A stretch of 64,000 nucleotides of DNA from assembly GCA_005882275.1 (NCBI GenBank), contig VBAK01000112.1, forward strand, positions 1 to 64,000. Reading direction: 5' to 3'. The notes beneath the pieces were generated by a model. It ran no database searches. It was not told the DNA's origin and was given only the letters and a program-made list of their open reading frames with translations. This DNA comes from Candidatus Segetimicrobium genomatis (GTDB lineage: Bacteria > Sysuimicrobiota > Sysuimicrobiia > Sysuimicrobiales > Segetimicrobiaceae). The position numbers and the translations under genes were made by a program. Below are positions 16,253 through 24,239 of this stretch, in pieces. Position 1 is the stretch's first letter, and each line of letters opens with the position of its first letter.

Positions 16253-17547
16253 CCGGCACAGACCAGCCGCTGGAGCGGGGCGGCACGGACCCGCGCGCCG
16301 GCGCCCGGCTCCTGGCCCCCTACCGCGTCCTCGACCTGACCGACGGGAACGGCTGGCTGTGCGGCCGCATCCTCGGCGACCTGGGCGCGGACGTCGTCAA
16401 GATCGAGCCGGCCGGCGGCGACCCGGGGAGGCGGATCGGGCCGTTCTGCGGCGGCGGTCCACGCCCGGCGGAGAGCCTCGCCTGGTTGGCCTACAACGCC
16501 AACAAGCGCGGGATCACCCTGAACCTCGAGGCGCCGGCGGGACAGGACCTCCTCCGCCGGCTGGTGCACCGGGCGGATTTCCTCATCGAGTCGTTCGCCC
16601 CCGGATACCTGGACGGGCGGGGCGTCGGCTACCGGGAGCTCCGCAAGATCAGCCCGCGGCTCGTCTTCACGTCGATCACGCCCTTCGGCCAGACCGGGCC
16701 GTACGCCCGATACCGCGGCTCGGATCTGATCGCGATGGCCATGAGCGGCCTGATGGCGCTGGTCGGCGAGCCGGGACGGCCGCCGCTCCGCGTCTCCCTC
16801 CCCCAGGCGGCGATGTGGGCCGGGATGCACGCGGCCGCCGGAACGCTGATCGCCCACGACTACCGGGAGAGGACGCGCCGCGGCCAGCACGTCGACGTCT
16901 CGATCCGGGACAGCGTGCTGTGGGCCCTGGCGAACGCCCCGGCGCACTGGAGCCTGATGCGCGAGGACCTGGAACGCGGCGGGACCAGCATCGTCGGCCG
17001 CAGCACCACCGGCGCCCGCATGCGCGCCATCTACCGCTGCCGGGACGGCCACATCAATTTCATCTTCTACGGCGGCGAGGCCGGCCGGCGCTCGAACGAA
17101 GCGATGGTGCAGTGGATGACCGAGATGAACGAGGCGCCGGAGTGGCTGAGGCAAAAGGACTGGGGCACGTTCAACGTCGCCGCCAGCACACAGGAGGAGA
17201 TCGACCGGCTCGAGGGGCCCTTCGTCGCGTTTCTCTTGAAGCGGACCAAAGCCGAGTTTGCGTCAGAGTCCGTCAGGCGGAACATCCTCGGCTATCCCGT
17301 CGCCGACGCCCGGGATATCCGCGGGGACCCGCAGCTGGCGGCCCGGGGGTTCTGGCAGGAGGTGGACCATCCCGAGCTCGACGCGGCCGTGATGTATCCC
17401 GGCCCGTTCGCCAGGTGCTCCGGCGCGTCGTGCGCGATCGTCCGCCGCGCCCCGCGGATCGGGGAGCACAACGGGGAGATCTACGGCGGTGAGATGGGAT
17501 ACTCCCGGCCGGAGCTCGAGACGCTGCGGCAGGCGGGACTCCTATGA
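16249..17547 (+). CDS. CaiB/BaiF class III CoA-transferase, probable catalytic subunit
   Basis: A 432-residue family III CoA-transferase, which moves CoA between acids through an aspartyl-CoA-anhydride intermediate. The N-terminal Rossmann-type fold shows LADLGADVVKIEP-like sequence (GDLGADVVKIEPAGGDPGRR) and NANKRGITLNL. The stretch GQHVDVSIRDSVLWAL carries an aspartate where the catalytic one (D169 of formyl-CoA transferase) is expected. It overlaps both neighbours by ATGA. The next gene is a second family III member lacking that aspartate, so a heteromeric transferase with this as the active subunit is likely. Confidence 0.88.
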   Translation: MTGTDQPLERGGTDPRAGARLLAPYRVLDLTDGNGWLCGRILGDLGADVVKIEPAGGDPGRRIGPFCGGGPRPAESLAWLAYNANKRGITLNLEAPAGQDLLRRLVHRADFLIESFAPGYLDGRGVGYRELRKISPRLVFTSITPFGQTGPYARYRGSDLIAMAMSGLMALVGEPGRPPLRVSLPQAAMWAGMHAAAGTLIAHDYRERTRRGQHVDVSIRDSVLWALANAPAHWSLMREDLERGGTSIVGRSTTGARMRAIYRCRDGHINFIFYGGEAGRRSNEAMVQWMTEMNEAPEWLRQKDWGTFNVAASTQEEIDRLEGPFVAFLLKRTKAEFASESVRRNILGYPVADARDIRGDPQLAARGFWQEVDHPELDAAVMYPGPFARCSGASCAIVRRAPRIGEHNGEIYGGEMGYSRPELETLRQAGLL

Positions 17548-18785
17548 CCGGCGAAGCGTCGGGCGCCGCCCGGACGCCGCAGGCCCTTGAGGGCGTGAAG
17601 GTCGTCGAGTTCGCCGTGTTCGCCGCCGGTCCGATGGTCGGCAAGCATCTGGGCGAGCACGGGGCCACCGTCGTCCGCGTCGAGTCGCGGACGCGCCCCG
17701 ACGGCTTCCGGGTGCACTACCCTCCATATAAGGACAACATCCCCGGACTGAACCGGACCGGCTCGTTCGCCCTCTTCAACGACAGCAAATTCGGGGTCAC
17801 GCTGAACCTCAAGCACCCGCAGGGCCGAGAGGTCGCCGGGCGGCTGGTGGCCTGGGCGGATATCCTGATCGAGAACTTTGTGCCGGGCGTCATGGCCCGC
17901 AACGGTCTCGATTACGAGGCCGCCCGCGAGATCAACCCATCGATCATCTACCTCAGTTCGTGCAACATGGGACAGACCGGGCCGAAGGCGGGCCAGCGCG
18001 GCTTCGGCTCGCAGCTGACGTCCCAAAGCGGGTTCACCTACCTGACCGGCTATGCCGACGGGGAGCCGATGCTGCTGTTCGGTCCCTACATCGACTTCGT
18101 CGCCGTGGGCTTCGGTCTGATCGCGGTGACGGCGGCCCTGGATCACCGGCGGCGCACCGGCCGCGGGCAGTACATCGACCTGTCGCAGTACGAGGCCGGC
18201 CTCCAGTTCATCGCCCCCGCGCTGCTGGATCACGAACTGAACGGCGTCATCCCGGCCTGCCTGGGGAACCGCAGCCCGCACGCCGCGCCGCACGGCGCCT
18301 ACCCCTGCCGCGGCGAGGACCGCTGGTGCGTGATCGCCGTGCACACCGAGGAGGAGTGGCGCGCGTTCTGCCGCGCCGCCGGCCGCCCCGAGTGGACGGA
18401 GGACGCGCGGTTTGCCTCCCTCGACGCCCGCAAGGCGCACGAAGACCAGCTCGACGCGTTGGTCGAAGCCTGGACGCGGGGCCGGACGCCCCAGGACGTC
18501 ATGGAAACCCTGCAGGCGGCCGGGGTGCCGGCGGGAGTCGTGAACAGGCTTTCCGATCTGTTCGCCGATCCGCAGCTGGCCCACCGCCGGGTCTGGCGGG
18601 CGCTCCCCCATCCCGAGCTGGAGGCCTTCCATTACGAAGCGCCGCCGTTCATCCTCTCCGAGACGCCGGCCGAGCTGCGGCGCAGCCCGCTCCTCGGCGA
18701 GCACAACGCGCGGGTGTACCGGGAGATCCTGGGCCTGCCCGACGAGGAGATCGAGCGGCTGATCGCGGACGGAGTGATCGAGTGA
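17544..18785 (+). CDS. CaiB/BaiF class III CoA-transferase, second subunit
   Basis: A 413-residue family III CoA-transferase: EFAVFAAGPMVGKHLGEHGATVVRVES at the N-terminus, NDSKFGVTLNLKHPQGRE, and GQYIDLSQYEAGLQFI, where glutamate stands in the place of the catalytic aspartate of the preceding protein. That difference fits a partner or structural subunit, though many family members carry the same residue. It overlaps the upstream gene by ATGA and is followed 43 bases later by the UbiD gene. Paired class III transferases beside a UbiD decarboxylase recall succinyl-CoA:phthalate CoA-transferase SptAB; the substrate here is not proven. Confidence 0.87.
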   Translation: MTGEASGAARTPQALEGVKVVEFAVFAAGPMVGKHLGEHGATVVRVESRTRPDGFRVHYPPYKDNIPGLNRTGSFALFNDSKFGVTLNLKHPQGREVAGRLVAWADILIENFVPGVMARNGLDYEAAREINPSIIYLSSCNMGQTGPKAGQRGFGSQLTSQSGFTYLTGYADGEPMLLFGPYIDFVAVGFGLIAVTAALDHRRRTGRGQYIDLSQYEAGLQFIAPALLDHELNGVIPACLGNRSPHAAPHGAYPCRGEDRWCVIAVHTEEEWRAFCRAAGRPEWTEDARFASLDARKAHEDQLDALVEAWTRGRTPQDVMETLQAAGVPAGVVNRLSDLFADPQLAHRRVWRALPHPELEAFHYEAPPFILSETPAELRRSPLLGEHNARVYREILGLPDEEIERLIADGVIE

Positions 18786-18828
18786 TCGGGATGCGGCAAC
18801 GGCTGACAACCAGGGAGGGGGAGACGCC

Positions 18829-20391
18829 ATGGCAGTCCCGGTAAAGCTGGAGCGCAGTCTCCAGTCGCTGCGCGGCACGCTGGAGTGGCTCAAGCAGGAG
18901 GATCTGCTCCTGGAAACCGACGCGCCGGTCGATCCGGACCTCGAGGTGACCGGCGTGCAGAAGCAGCTGGACGGCAGCTGTCCGATCCTGTTCAAAAACG
19001 TCAAAGGGTACCCCGCCGCGCGGGCGGTCACGAACCTGTTCGCCAACATGGATATCGTCGACCGGATGTTCGGCTGGGAGACGCCGGTGGCGCGGACCCG
19101 CAAACTGGCCCACGCGCTCACCCACCCCCTGCCCCCGGTGGAGGTCCCGCAGAACGAGGCGCCCTGCCAGGAAGACGTCATCACCGACGACCTCGAGGTC
19201 AACAAGCACGTCGTGGCGATCCGCCACACCGAGCTCGAGTCGGAGCGGACCATCGGCAGCGGCAACAGCGTCGTCGTCGGGCCCTACTTCCACGGCGGCA
19301 GCCACATCGGCTACAACCGGATGAACGCGCGCTGGGGGAACGTCTGCACCTTCCAGTCGGCGCCGGGCGCCCACATGTGGCAGATCATCACCGAGCACTA
19401 CCACGATGAGCGGCCCATTCCGCTGACGATGTGCTTCGGCCTCCCGCCGGCGGCCACGCTCATCGCCGGGGGCGGCTTCGACTACGTGATCCTGCCGCGC
19501 GGCGGCGACGAGCTGGGCGCGGCCGGCGCGGTCCAGGGCTTCCCGATTCGCATCGTCAAGGCCCGGACCGTCGACGCCTGGGCCGTGGCCGACAGCGAGC
19601 TGGTCCTGGAGGGCCACCTCCACCCGCGGGACAAGCGCTACGAGACGGCCGAGGCCGAGGCCGCCGACAAGCAGGGCAAGTTCCCGTTCCACCCCGAGTG
19701 GGCCGGCTACATGGGCAAAGCGTACCGGGCCCCGACCTTCCACGTCACGGGCATTACCATGCGCCGCCGCGCCTCCAAACCGATCTTCTACCTGCTCGGC
19801 GTCCACATGCTCGACTGCCACAACATCGACACGACGGTCCGCGAGTCCGCGATCTTCGAGCTCTGCGAGCGCCTCCAGCCGGGCATCGTGCAGGATGTCA
19901 ACATCCCGTACTGCATGACCGACTGGGGCGGCTGCATCATCCAGGTGAAGAAGCGGCTCAAGACCGACGACGGCATGGTCCGGAATTTCCTCGTCGCGGC
20001 CATGGCGACGAGCCAGGGAATGCGCCTGGCGATCGTCGTCGATCACGACGTCGACATCTACAACATGGACGAGATCATCTGGTGCCTGACCACGCGCGTG
20101 AACCCGAGGACGGACATCCTCAACCCGGTCCCCGGCGGCGCCGGCCAGACCTTCATCCCCGAGGAACGGCTCACCGCCGGCGACCGGCAGTGGACGGCGA
20201 TGAACACCCGCTTCGAGGGGGGCATGGCGATCGATGCCACCGTCCCGTTCGGGTACGAGCAGGATTTCCAGCGCCCCGTCTACCCGATCCGGCGGGTGGG
20301 GCTCGAGAAGTTCTTCAGCGCGGAGCAGATTGCGAAAGGCAGGTCGCTGATGCGCGGCTGGGCGGAAGCGCTGTCGCGCAGCGGCCGCTGA
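18829..20391 (+). CDS. UbiD family decarboxylase (third, divergent)
   Basis: A 520-residue UbiD-family protein, about 27 residues longer than the two in the first operon and clearly a different branch. Family landmarks include ILFKNVKGYPAARAVTNLF, GGSHIGYNRM and VDHDVDIYNMDEIIWCLTTR. Around residues 270-300 it carries an extra charged segment (RYETAEAEAADKQGK) and its active-site motif reads KFPFHPEWAGYMG where the others have EGPFGEWTGYY, so the first catalytic glutamate is missing. Start ATG follows AGGGAGGGGGAG. As last gene after two CoA-transferases it may decarboxylate an aryl-CoA thioester, as phthaloyl-CoA decarboxylase does. Confidence 0.85.
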   Translation: MAVPVKLERSLQSLRGTLEWLKQEDLLLETDAPVDPDLEVTGVQKQLDGSCPILFKNVKGYPAARAVTNLFANMDIVDRMFGWETPVARTRKLAHALTHPLPPVEVPQNEAPCQEDVITDDLEVNKHVVAIRHTELESERTIGSGNSVVVGPYFHGGSHIGYNRMNARWGNVCTFQSAPGAHMWQIITEHYHDERPIPLTMCFGLPPAATLIAGGGFDYVILPRGGDELGAAGAVQGFPIRIVKARTVDAWAVADSELVLEGHLHPRDKRYETAEAEAADKQGKFPFHPEWAGYMGKAYRAPTFHVTGITMRRRASKPIFYLLGVHMLDCHNIDTTVRESAIFELCERLQPGIVQDVNIPYCMTDWGGCIIQVKKRLKTDDGMVRNFLVAAMATSQGMRLAIVVDHDVDIYNMDEIIWCLTTRVNPRTDILNPVPGGAGQTFIPEERLTAGDRQWTAMNTRFEGGMAIDATVPFGYEQDFQRPVYPIRRVGLEKFFSAEQIAKGRSLMRGWAEALSRSGR

Positions 20392-20574
20392 CGAGGCGCG
20401 GAGCGTGGATCATGTGATCCGGCCGCCGTCATCACCACCATGTAGATATTCAGGAGTCTCCCACCCAACGCTCGGGGCATCCCTCGATTTACAAACACCT
20501 CATCCCCCCATAGCGTAACTCTCTGAAGTTGAGCGCACACTCCTGAGGGGCACTGCTGGAGAGGGAGGTGGGAG

Positions 20575-21057
20575 ATGCGGCGGTATGCGATGGCGGTTGC
20601 CGTGCTTCTGATCGCGTTGCTGGTGCAGAGAGGGGGAGCCAACGGTCACGGCCGTGAGTTCGAGGCGTTCATGACGGGAGATCAGGAAGTGCCGCCCGTG
20701 GCGACGGAGATGCTGGGCAGCGTCGGCATCAGGTTCAACGACGACTTCACCGCGGCAAAGTTCACCCTCACGGTCAAGGACGGCGTCCGGGTCACGCAGG
20801 CCCATATCCACTGCGGCGCGCAGGGCACCAACGGGCCGATCGTCGTGTTCTTTGCCGGCCCCCACGCCCCCGGCTGGGACGTCGACGGCAAATGGATCGA
20901 CCACGCGCAGTTCACGGACGCGAACATCGTCAACACCGCCTGCGGGGCGACGCTGGACGCGCTGGCGCAGTCCATGGAGGCCGGGAACACCTACGCCAAC
21001 GTCCACACGGTGGCCCATCCGGGCGGGGAAATCCGAGGACAGATCACGTCGAAGTGA
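20575..21057 (+). CDS. Secreted CHRD domain protein
   Basis: A 160-residue exported protein. Residues 1-22 form a signal peptide. The remainder is one CHRD domain (first seen in chordin): MTGDQEVPPVATEMLGSVGIRF, QAHIHCGAQGTNGPIVVFF, and the closing NVHTVAHPGGEIRGQI. The family's role in bacteria is unknown; two cysteines (C82-region and C124-region) may pair. ATG at 20575 follows GGGAGGTGGGAG. A weak promoter-like pair, TTTACA (20488-20493) and TAGCGT (20511-20516), lies upstream and a strong terminator follows, so it is probably a single-gene unit. Confidence 0.85.
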   Translation: MRRYAMAVAVLLIALLVQRGGANGHGREFEAFMTGDQEVPPVATEMLGSVGIRFNDDFTAAKFTLTVKDGVRVTQAHIHCGAQGTNGPIVVFFAGPHAPGWDVDGKWIDHAQFTDANIVNTACGATLDALAQSMEAGNTYANVHTVAHPGGEIRGQITSK

Positions 21058-21124
21058 CGGCCCCGAGACCAGGAGCGGCTCGCGCCAACTGATCAGCGGC
21101 AGGCATTGAGCGGGCCGGGCTGAT

Positions 21125-21157
21125 GGGCGCCGAGGACCTCTCGGCGCCCGCGGCTTT
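21125..21157 (+). terminator. Rho-independent terminator after the CHRD gene
   Basis: Perfect 10-bp stem GGGCGCCGAG / CTCGGCGCCC (21125-21134 and 21140-21149) with a five-base loop, followed by GCGGC and TTTT. It lies 68 bases after the CHRD stop and separates this gene from the uptake operon that starts at 21215. Confidence 0.8.
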
Positions 21158-21214
21158 TCGTGGGAGCTTCGGCCGAAAGGACTTCTGTGCGGGATCATCA
21201 TATTGTCCGACCCG

Positions 21215-22207
21215 ATGTCCGAGGCCATCCCCCTGACGATCGCCTGCGGCGATTACGACCGGACCCGTCCGCTCTTCGACGGCCGGGTGCCCATCGAAGG
21301 CTGCCGTCCGCTGTACCTGCGCCTGACGACGGAGGAGATGTTCTTCCGCGCGTTTGTGCACGAGGAGTTCGACGTCTCCGAATTGTCGCTGAGCAGCTAC
21401 GTCATCCGCCGCTCCCGGGGCGGCTGTCCGTACATCGGCATCCCGGCCTTCGTGTCGCGCACGTTCCGGCACTCGGCGATCTACGCGCGGACCGACCGCA
21501 TCGGGCGGCCGGAGGACCTGCGCGGACGCCTCGTCGGGGTCCCCGAGTACCAGGTCACCGCCGCGGTCTGGGTCCGCGGGCTGCTGCTGGACGACTACGG
21601 GGTCCGGCCGCAAGACCTGCGCTGGGTGACGGGCGGGCTCGAAATGCCGGGCCGCGTCGAAAAGATCGCCTTCGCGGCGCCGAGCGGCGTCGCGCTGGAC
21701 GCGGCGCCTCCGGGCCAGACCTTGTCGGGCATGCTGGAGGACGGCCGCATCGACGCGCTCATCGCCCCCCGCGCCCCGTCCTGCTTCACGCGGGGCGCCG
21801 CGCACATCGGCCGGCTCTTCGCCAATTTCGGGGACGTCGAGGAAGCGTATTACCGGCGCACGCGCATCTTCCCGATCATGCACCTCGTCGGCATCAAGGC
21901 GGACCTGGCGGCCCGCCACCCCTGGCTCCCCGCGAGCGTCTACAAGGCCTTCGCGGCCGCCAAAGACATCGCCGTCTCATCCCTCAGCGATCCCAACGTG
22001 CTCAGCGTCAGCCTGCCCTCCCTGACCTGGAGCGCCGAGCGCGCGAAGGCGCTCATGGGCGAGGACTTTTGGACGTACGGCGTCGAGGAGAACGCCGGCA
22101 CCCTGGAGGTTTTCCTGCGTTACCACTTCGAGCAGGGCCTGTCCGCGCGCCGGATCACCGCAGATGAGTTGTTCGCTCCGGCCACCGCGTCGCAGTGGAA
22201 GATCTGA
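21215..22207 (+). CDS. 4,5-dihydroxyphthalate decarboxylase-like (Pht5 family) / periplasmic-binding-fold protein
   Basis: A 330-residue protein of the family annotated from Pht5, built on a type II periplasmic-binding-protein fold. It opens LTIACGDYDRTRPLFDGRVPIEG, then shows EEFDVSELSLSSYVI, FVSRTFRHSAIYAR and RLVGVPEYQVTAAVWVRG. No signal peptide is visible, fitting a cytoplasmic enzyme rather than a transporter subunit. It shares its layout with the protein at 28012-29001. Start: the ATG at 21215; a TTG four codons earlier is possible and no strong ribosome site precedes either. Whether it decarboxylates an aromatic acid or binds a ligand cannot be decided from sequence. Confidence 0.75.
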   Translation: MSEAIPLTIACGDYDRTRPLFDGRVPIEGCRPLYLRLTTEEMFFRAFVHEEFDVSELSLSSYVIRRSRGGCPYIGIPAFVSRTFRHSAIYARTDRIGRPEDLRGRLVGVPEYQVTAAVWVRGLLLDDYGVRPQDLRWVTGGLEMPGRVEKIAFAAPSGVALDAAPPGQTLSGMLEDGRIDALIAPRAPSCFTRGAAHIGRLFANFGDVEEAYYRRTRIFPIMHLVGIKADLAARHPWLPASVYKAFAAAKDIAVSSLSDPNVLSVSLPSLTWSAERAKALMGEDFWTYGVEENAGTLEVFLRYHFEQGLSARRITADELFAPATASQWKI

Positions 22208-22301
22208 GTGACCACCGGGTTGGGCCGGCGGCCGGGCCGCGGGGAAGGAGTGGCCGCGTGCCCGCAGCGAACCATGGGCCGCACGGGGAGGGGCTGCGAC
22301 C

Positions 22302-23039
22302 ATGGACGGCAGGACGTTCGCCATCGACCTCGTCCGGCGTTCCCACGAGTGGGCCGAGCGCTACGTCGCCCAGGAGTACGGCCGGATCCGCGCGCGGCTC
22401 CGGGCCCGGGGGCTGATCGAATACTGCCGCTCCCTGATGTGGCGGGAGTACATGGTCGGCGTGCACGTCCCCGCGAAGACGCTGGTCCTGCTGCCGGACG
22501 ACGCCCAGGATTTGAAGCTGCTCCTCACCCGGCAATTGCTGGAGGAGTGGAAGCATTCGCAGGTGTTCGCCGAGCGCGTCCGCGCGCTCGGCGGCGACGG
22601 TGACCTCGCGCGCTACGCGCCCACGCCCGGCGACTGGGAGCTCTACTACGGGACCTACAACTGGAGCCATCCGGTGGAACTGGTCGTCTCCCTCCAGTGC
22701 ACCGGAGAAGTCATGATCACGGAGATGTTCAAGACCCTGGTCGATCCGAAGCGGCTCCTCGTGGACGAGCGCACGGCGGCCGTGATCCGCGAGCAGATCC
22801 TCGCCGACGACGCGCAGGCGCTGGACAGCCTGGTGGACCCGGAAACCGCGAGACGCCTCGAGGAAGACGTCATTCCCGACGAGGGGCAGCACATCCGCTA
22901 CGGGCGGGTGATCCTGGAGCGCTACGCCGCGTCGGCGGAGGCGCAGCAGATGGCGCTGCACGTGCAGCAGCGCAAGATGGCGGCCCTCCAGGTGTCCCAC
23001 GGCGATCTCGTCGACCGGGTGCTGGCCTATGAAGCCTAG
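22302..23039 (+). CDS. Ferritin-like diiron protein
   Basis: A 245-residue, mostly helical protein. Two ExxH motifs are visible, EEWKHSQ (E82, H85) and DEGQHIRYG (E194, H197), with further glutamates in helix positions (E49 in WREYM, E136 in CTGEVMITE). This is the carboxylate-bridged diiron pattern of the ferritin-like superfamily. The ATG at 22302 is chosen from the start of good helix sequence. Its last codons overlap the LivK start, linking it to the transporter operon. A small oxygenase or oxidase acting on the imported substrate is one reading; its precise subfamily is not recognised. Confidence 0.65.
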   Translation: MDGRTFAIDLVRRSHEWAERYVAQEYGRIRARLRARGLIEYCRSLMWREYMVGVHVPAKTLVLLPDDAQDLKLLLTRQLLEEWKHSQVFAERVRALGGDGDLARYAPTPGDWELYYGTYNWSHPVELVVSLQCTGEVMITEMFKTLVDPKRLLVDERTAAVIREQILADDAQALDSLVDPETARRLEEDVIPDEGQHIRYGRVILERYAASAEAQQMALHVQQRKMAALQVSHGDLVDRVLAYEA

Positions 23040-24231
23040 CCGGGACCGGCTCGGAGGCGGGCGCGCGGCGCTCACCGCGGCCGCTGTCCTCGTGTTCGCC
23101 CTGGCCGCCCGCGGCGCTGCGCCTCCCTCCGGCCCGCCGTACGAGATCAACGTTATCCTGCCCCTGACGGGCGGGGCCGCCTTTCTCGGGCAGACCGAGT
23201 GGCGAACACTTCAGGTCCTGGAACGCTTCGAGAACTCGAGCGGCGGCATCCAGGGACGCCCCATCCACCTGGCCGTCCAGGACGATCAAACGAGCCCGCA
23301 GCTGGGGGTGCAGCTGGCCAATCAGGTGCTGGCGAAGAAGGTGCCCGTCCTCCTGGGATCCGCCCTGGTGGCCATCTGCAGGGCCATGGCGCCCCTGATG
23401 AAGGCCGGCCCGGTGATGTACTGTTTCTCGCCGGGCATCCATCCCGACGAGGGCAGCTACGTGTTTACCTCGGGCGTCTCCACCCACGACCTGGCCCAGG
23501 CGGGCATCACCTTTTTCCGAGCCAAGGGGTGGACGCGCCTCGCGGTGCTGACGTCCACGGATGCGTCGGGCCAGGATGCCGAGGAAGGGATCCTGGCCGC
23601 CGCGGCGCTGCCGCAGAATCAAGGCGTCCAGGTCGTCGCCCGCGAGCATTTCAACCCGCAGGACGTCAGCGTCGCCGCCCAGATCGCGCGGATCGGGGCC
23701 GCCCAGCCGCAGGCCCTCATCGCCTGGAGCACGGGGGCGCCGATCGGCACGGTGTTCAAGGGCATCGCGCAGAGCGGCCTTGCGATCCCCGTGCTCACCA
23801 CGGACGGGAACATGACATACCCGCAGATGCAGCAGTACGCCTCGTTCATGCCGCAGGAGCTGTACTTTCCCACGAGCACGTGGCCGGCGTACCAGGCGCT
23901 CCCCCCGGGACGGGTGAAGCTGGCCCTGAAGCTCTTTCTCGACGCGCTCCAGGCCGGGAACATGAAACCCGACCGGGCCGCGACGCTGGCGTGGGACGGG
24001 CCCGTCCTCGTCGTCGACGCGCTGCGGCACCTGGGCCTCGATGCCGGCGCGGCTCAGATCCGGGACTACATCGCGCGCCTGAGGGGCATCGCCGGCATCA
24101 ACGGCATCTACGACTTCAAGACGAGCCCGCAGCGGGGGCTGACCCTGCAGGACGCCATCGTCACCCGGTGGAATCCGGCCACGCAGGCGTGGGATCCCGT
24201 GAGCGGTTCCGGCGGAGGACCCATGAAGTAG
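23029..24231 (+). CDS. Liv-type ABC transporter substrate-binding protein
   Basis: A 400-residue periplasmic-binding protein of the branched-chain-amino-acid (LivK, type I) family. A basic N-terminus and hydrophobic segment (residues 10-30, ending ARGAAPP) form the signal peptide. The mature part starts YEINVILPLTGGAAFLGQTEW, with RPIHLAVQDDQTSPQLGVQLANQVL and QALIAWSTGAPIGTVFKGIAQSGL as typical lobe segments. Start ATG lies inside the end of the ferritin-like gene (11-base overlap). In soil bacteria such proteins often bind aromatic acids rather than amino acids; the neighbours favour that. Confidence 0.88.
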   Translation: MKPSRDRLGGGRAALTAAAVLVFALAARGAAPPSGPPYEINVILPLTGGAAFLGQTEWRTLQVLERFENSSGGIQGRPIHLAVQDDQTSPQLGVQLANQVLAKKVPVLLGSALVAICRAMAPLMKAGPVMYCFSPGIHPDEGSYVFTSGVSTHDLAQAGITFFRAKGWTRLAVLTSTDASGQDAEEGILAAAALPQNQGVQVVAREHFNPQDVSVAAQIARIGAAQPQALIAWSTGAPIGTVFKGIAQSGLAIPVLTTDGNMTYPQMQQYASFMPQELYFPTSTWPAYQALPPGRVKLALKLFLDALQAGNMKPDRAATLAWDGPVLVVDALRHLGLDAGAAQIRDYIARLRGIAGINGIYDFKTSPQRGLTLQDAIVTRWNPATQAWDPVSGSGGGPMK

Positions 24232-24239
24232 GAGAACGG

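Noticed and set aside
20407-20420. Palindrome GGATCA-TG-TGATCC after the third UbiD gene
   Set aside because: Short, with a two-base centre and no T-run; not a terminator, and too common a type of palindrome to call an operator.
23199-24239. Long plus-strand extension in front of the LivHM permease frame
   Set aside because: It is an Arg/Pro/Gly-rich shadow of livK; the permease starts at 24240 with a ribosome site.
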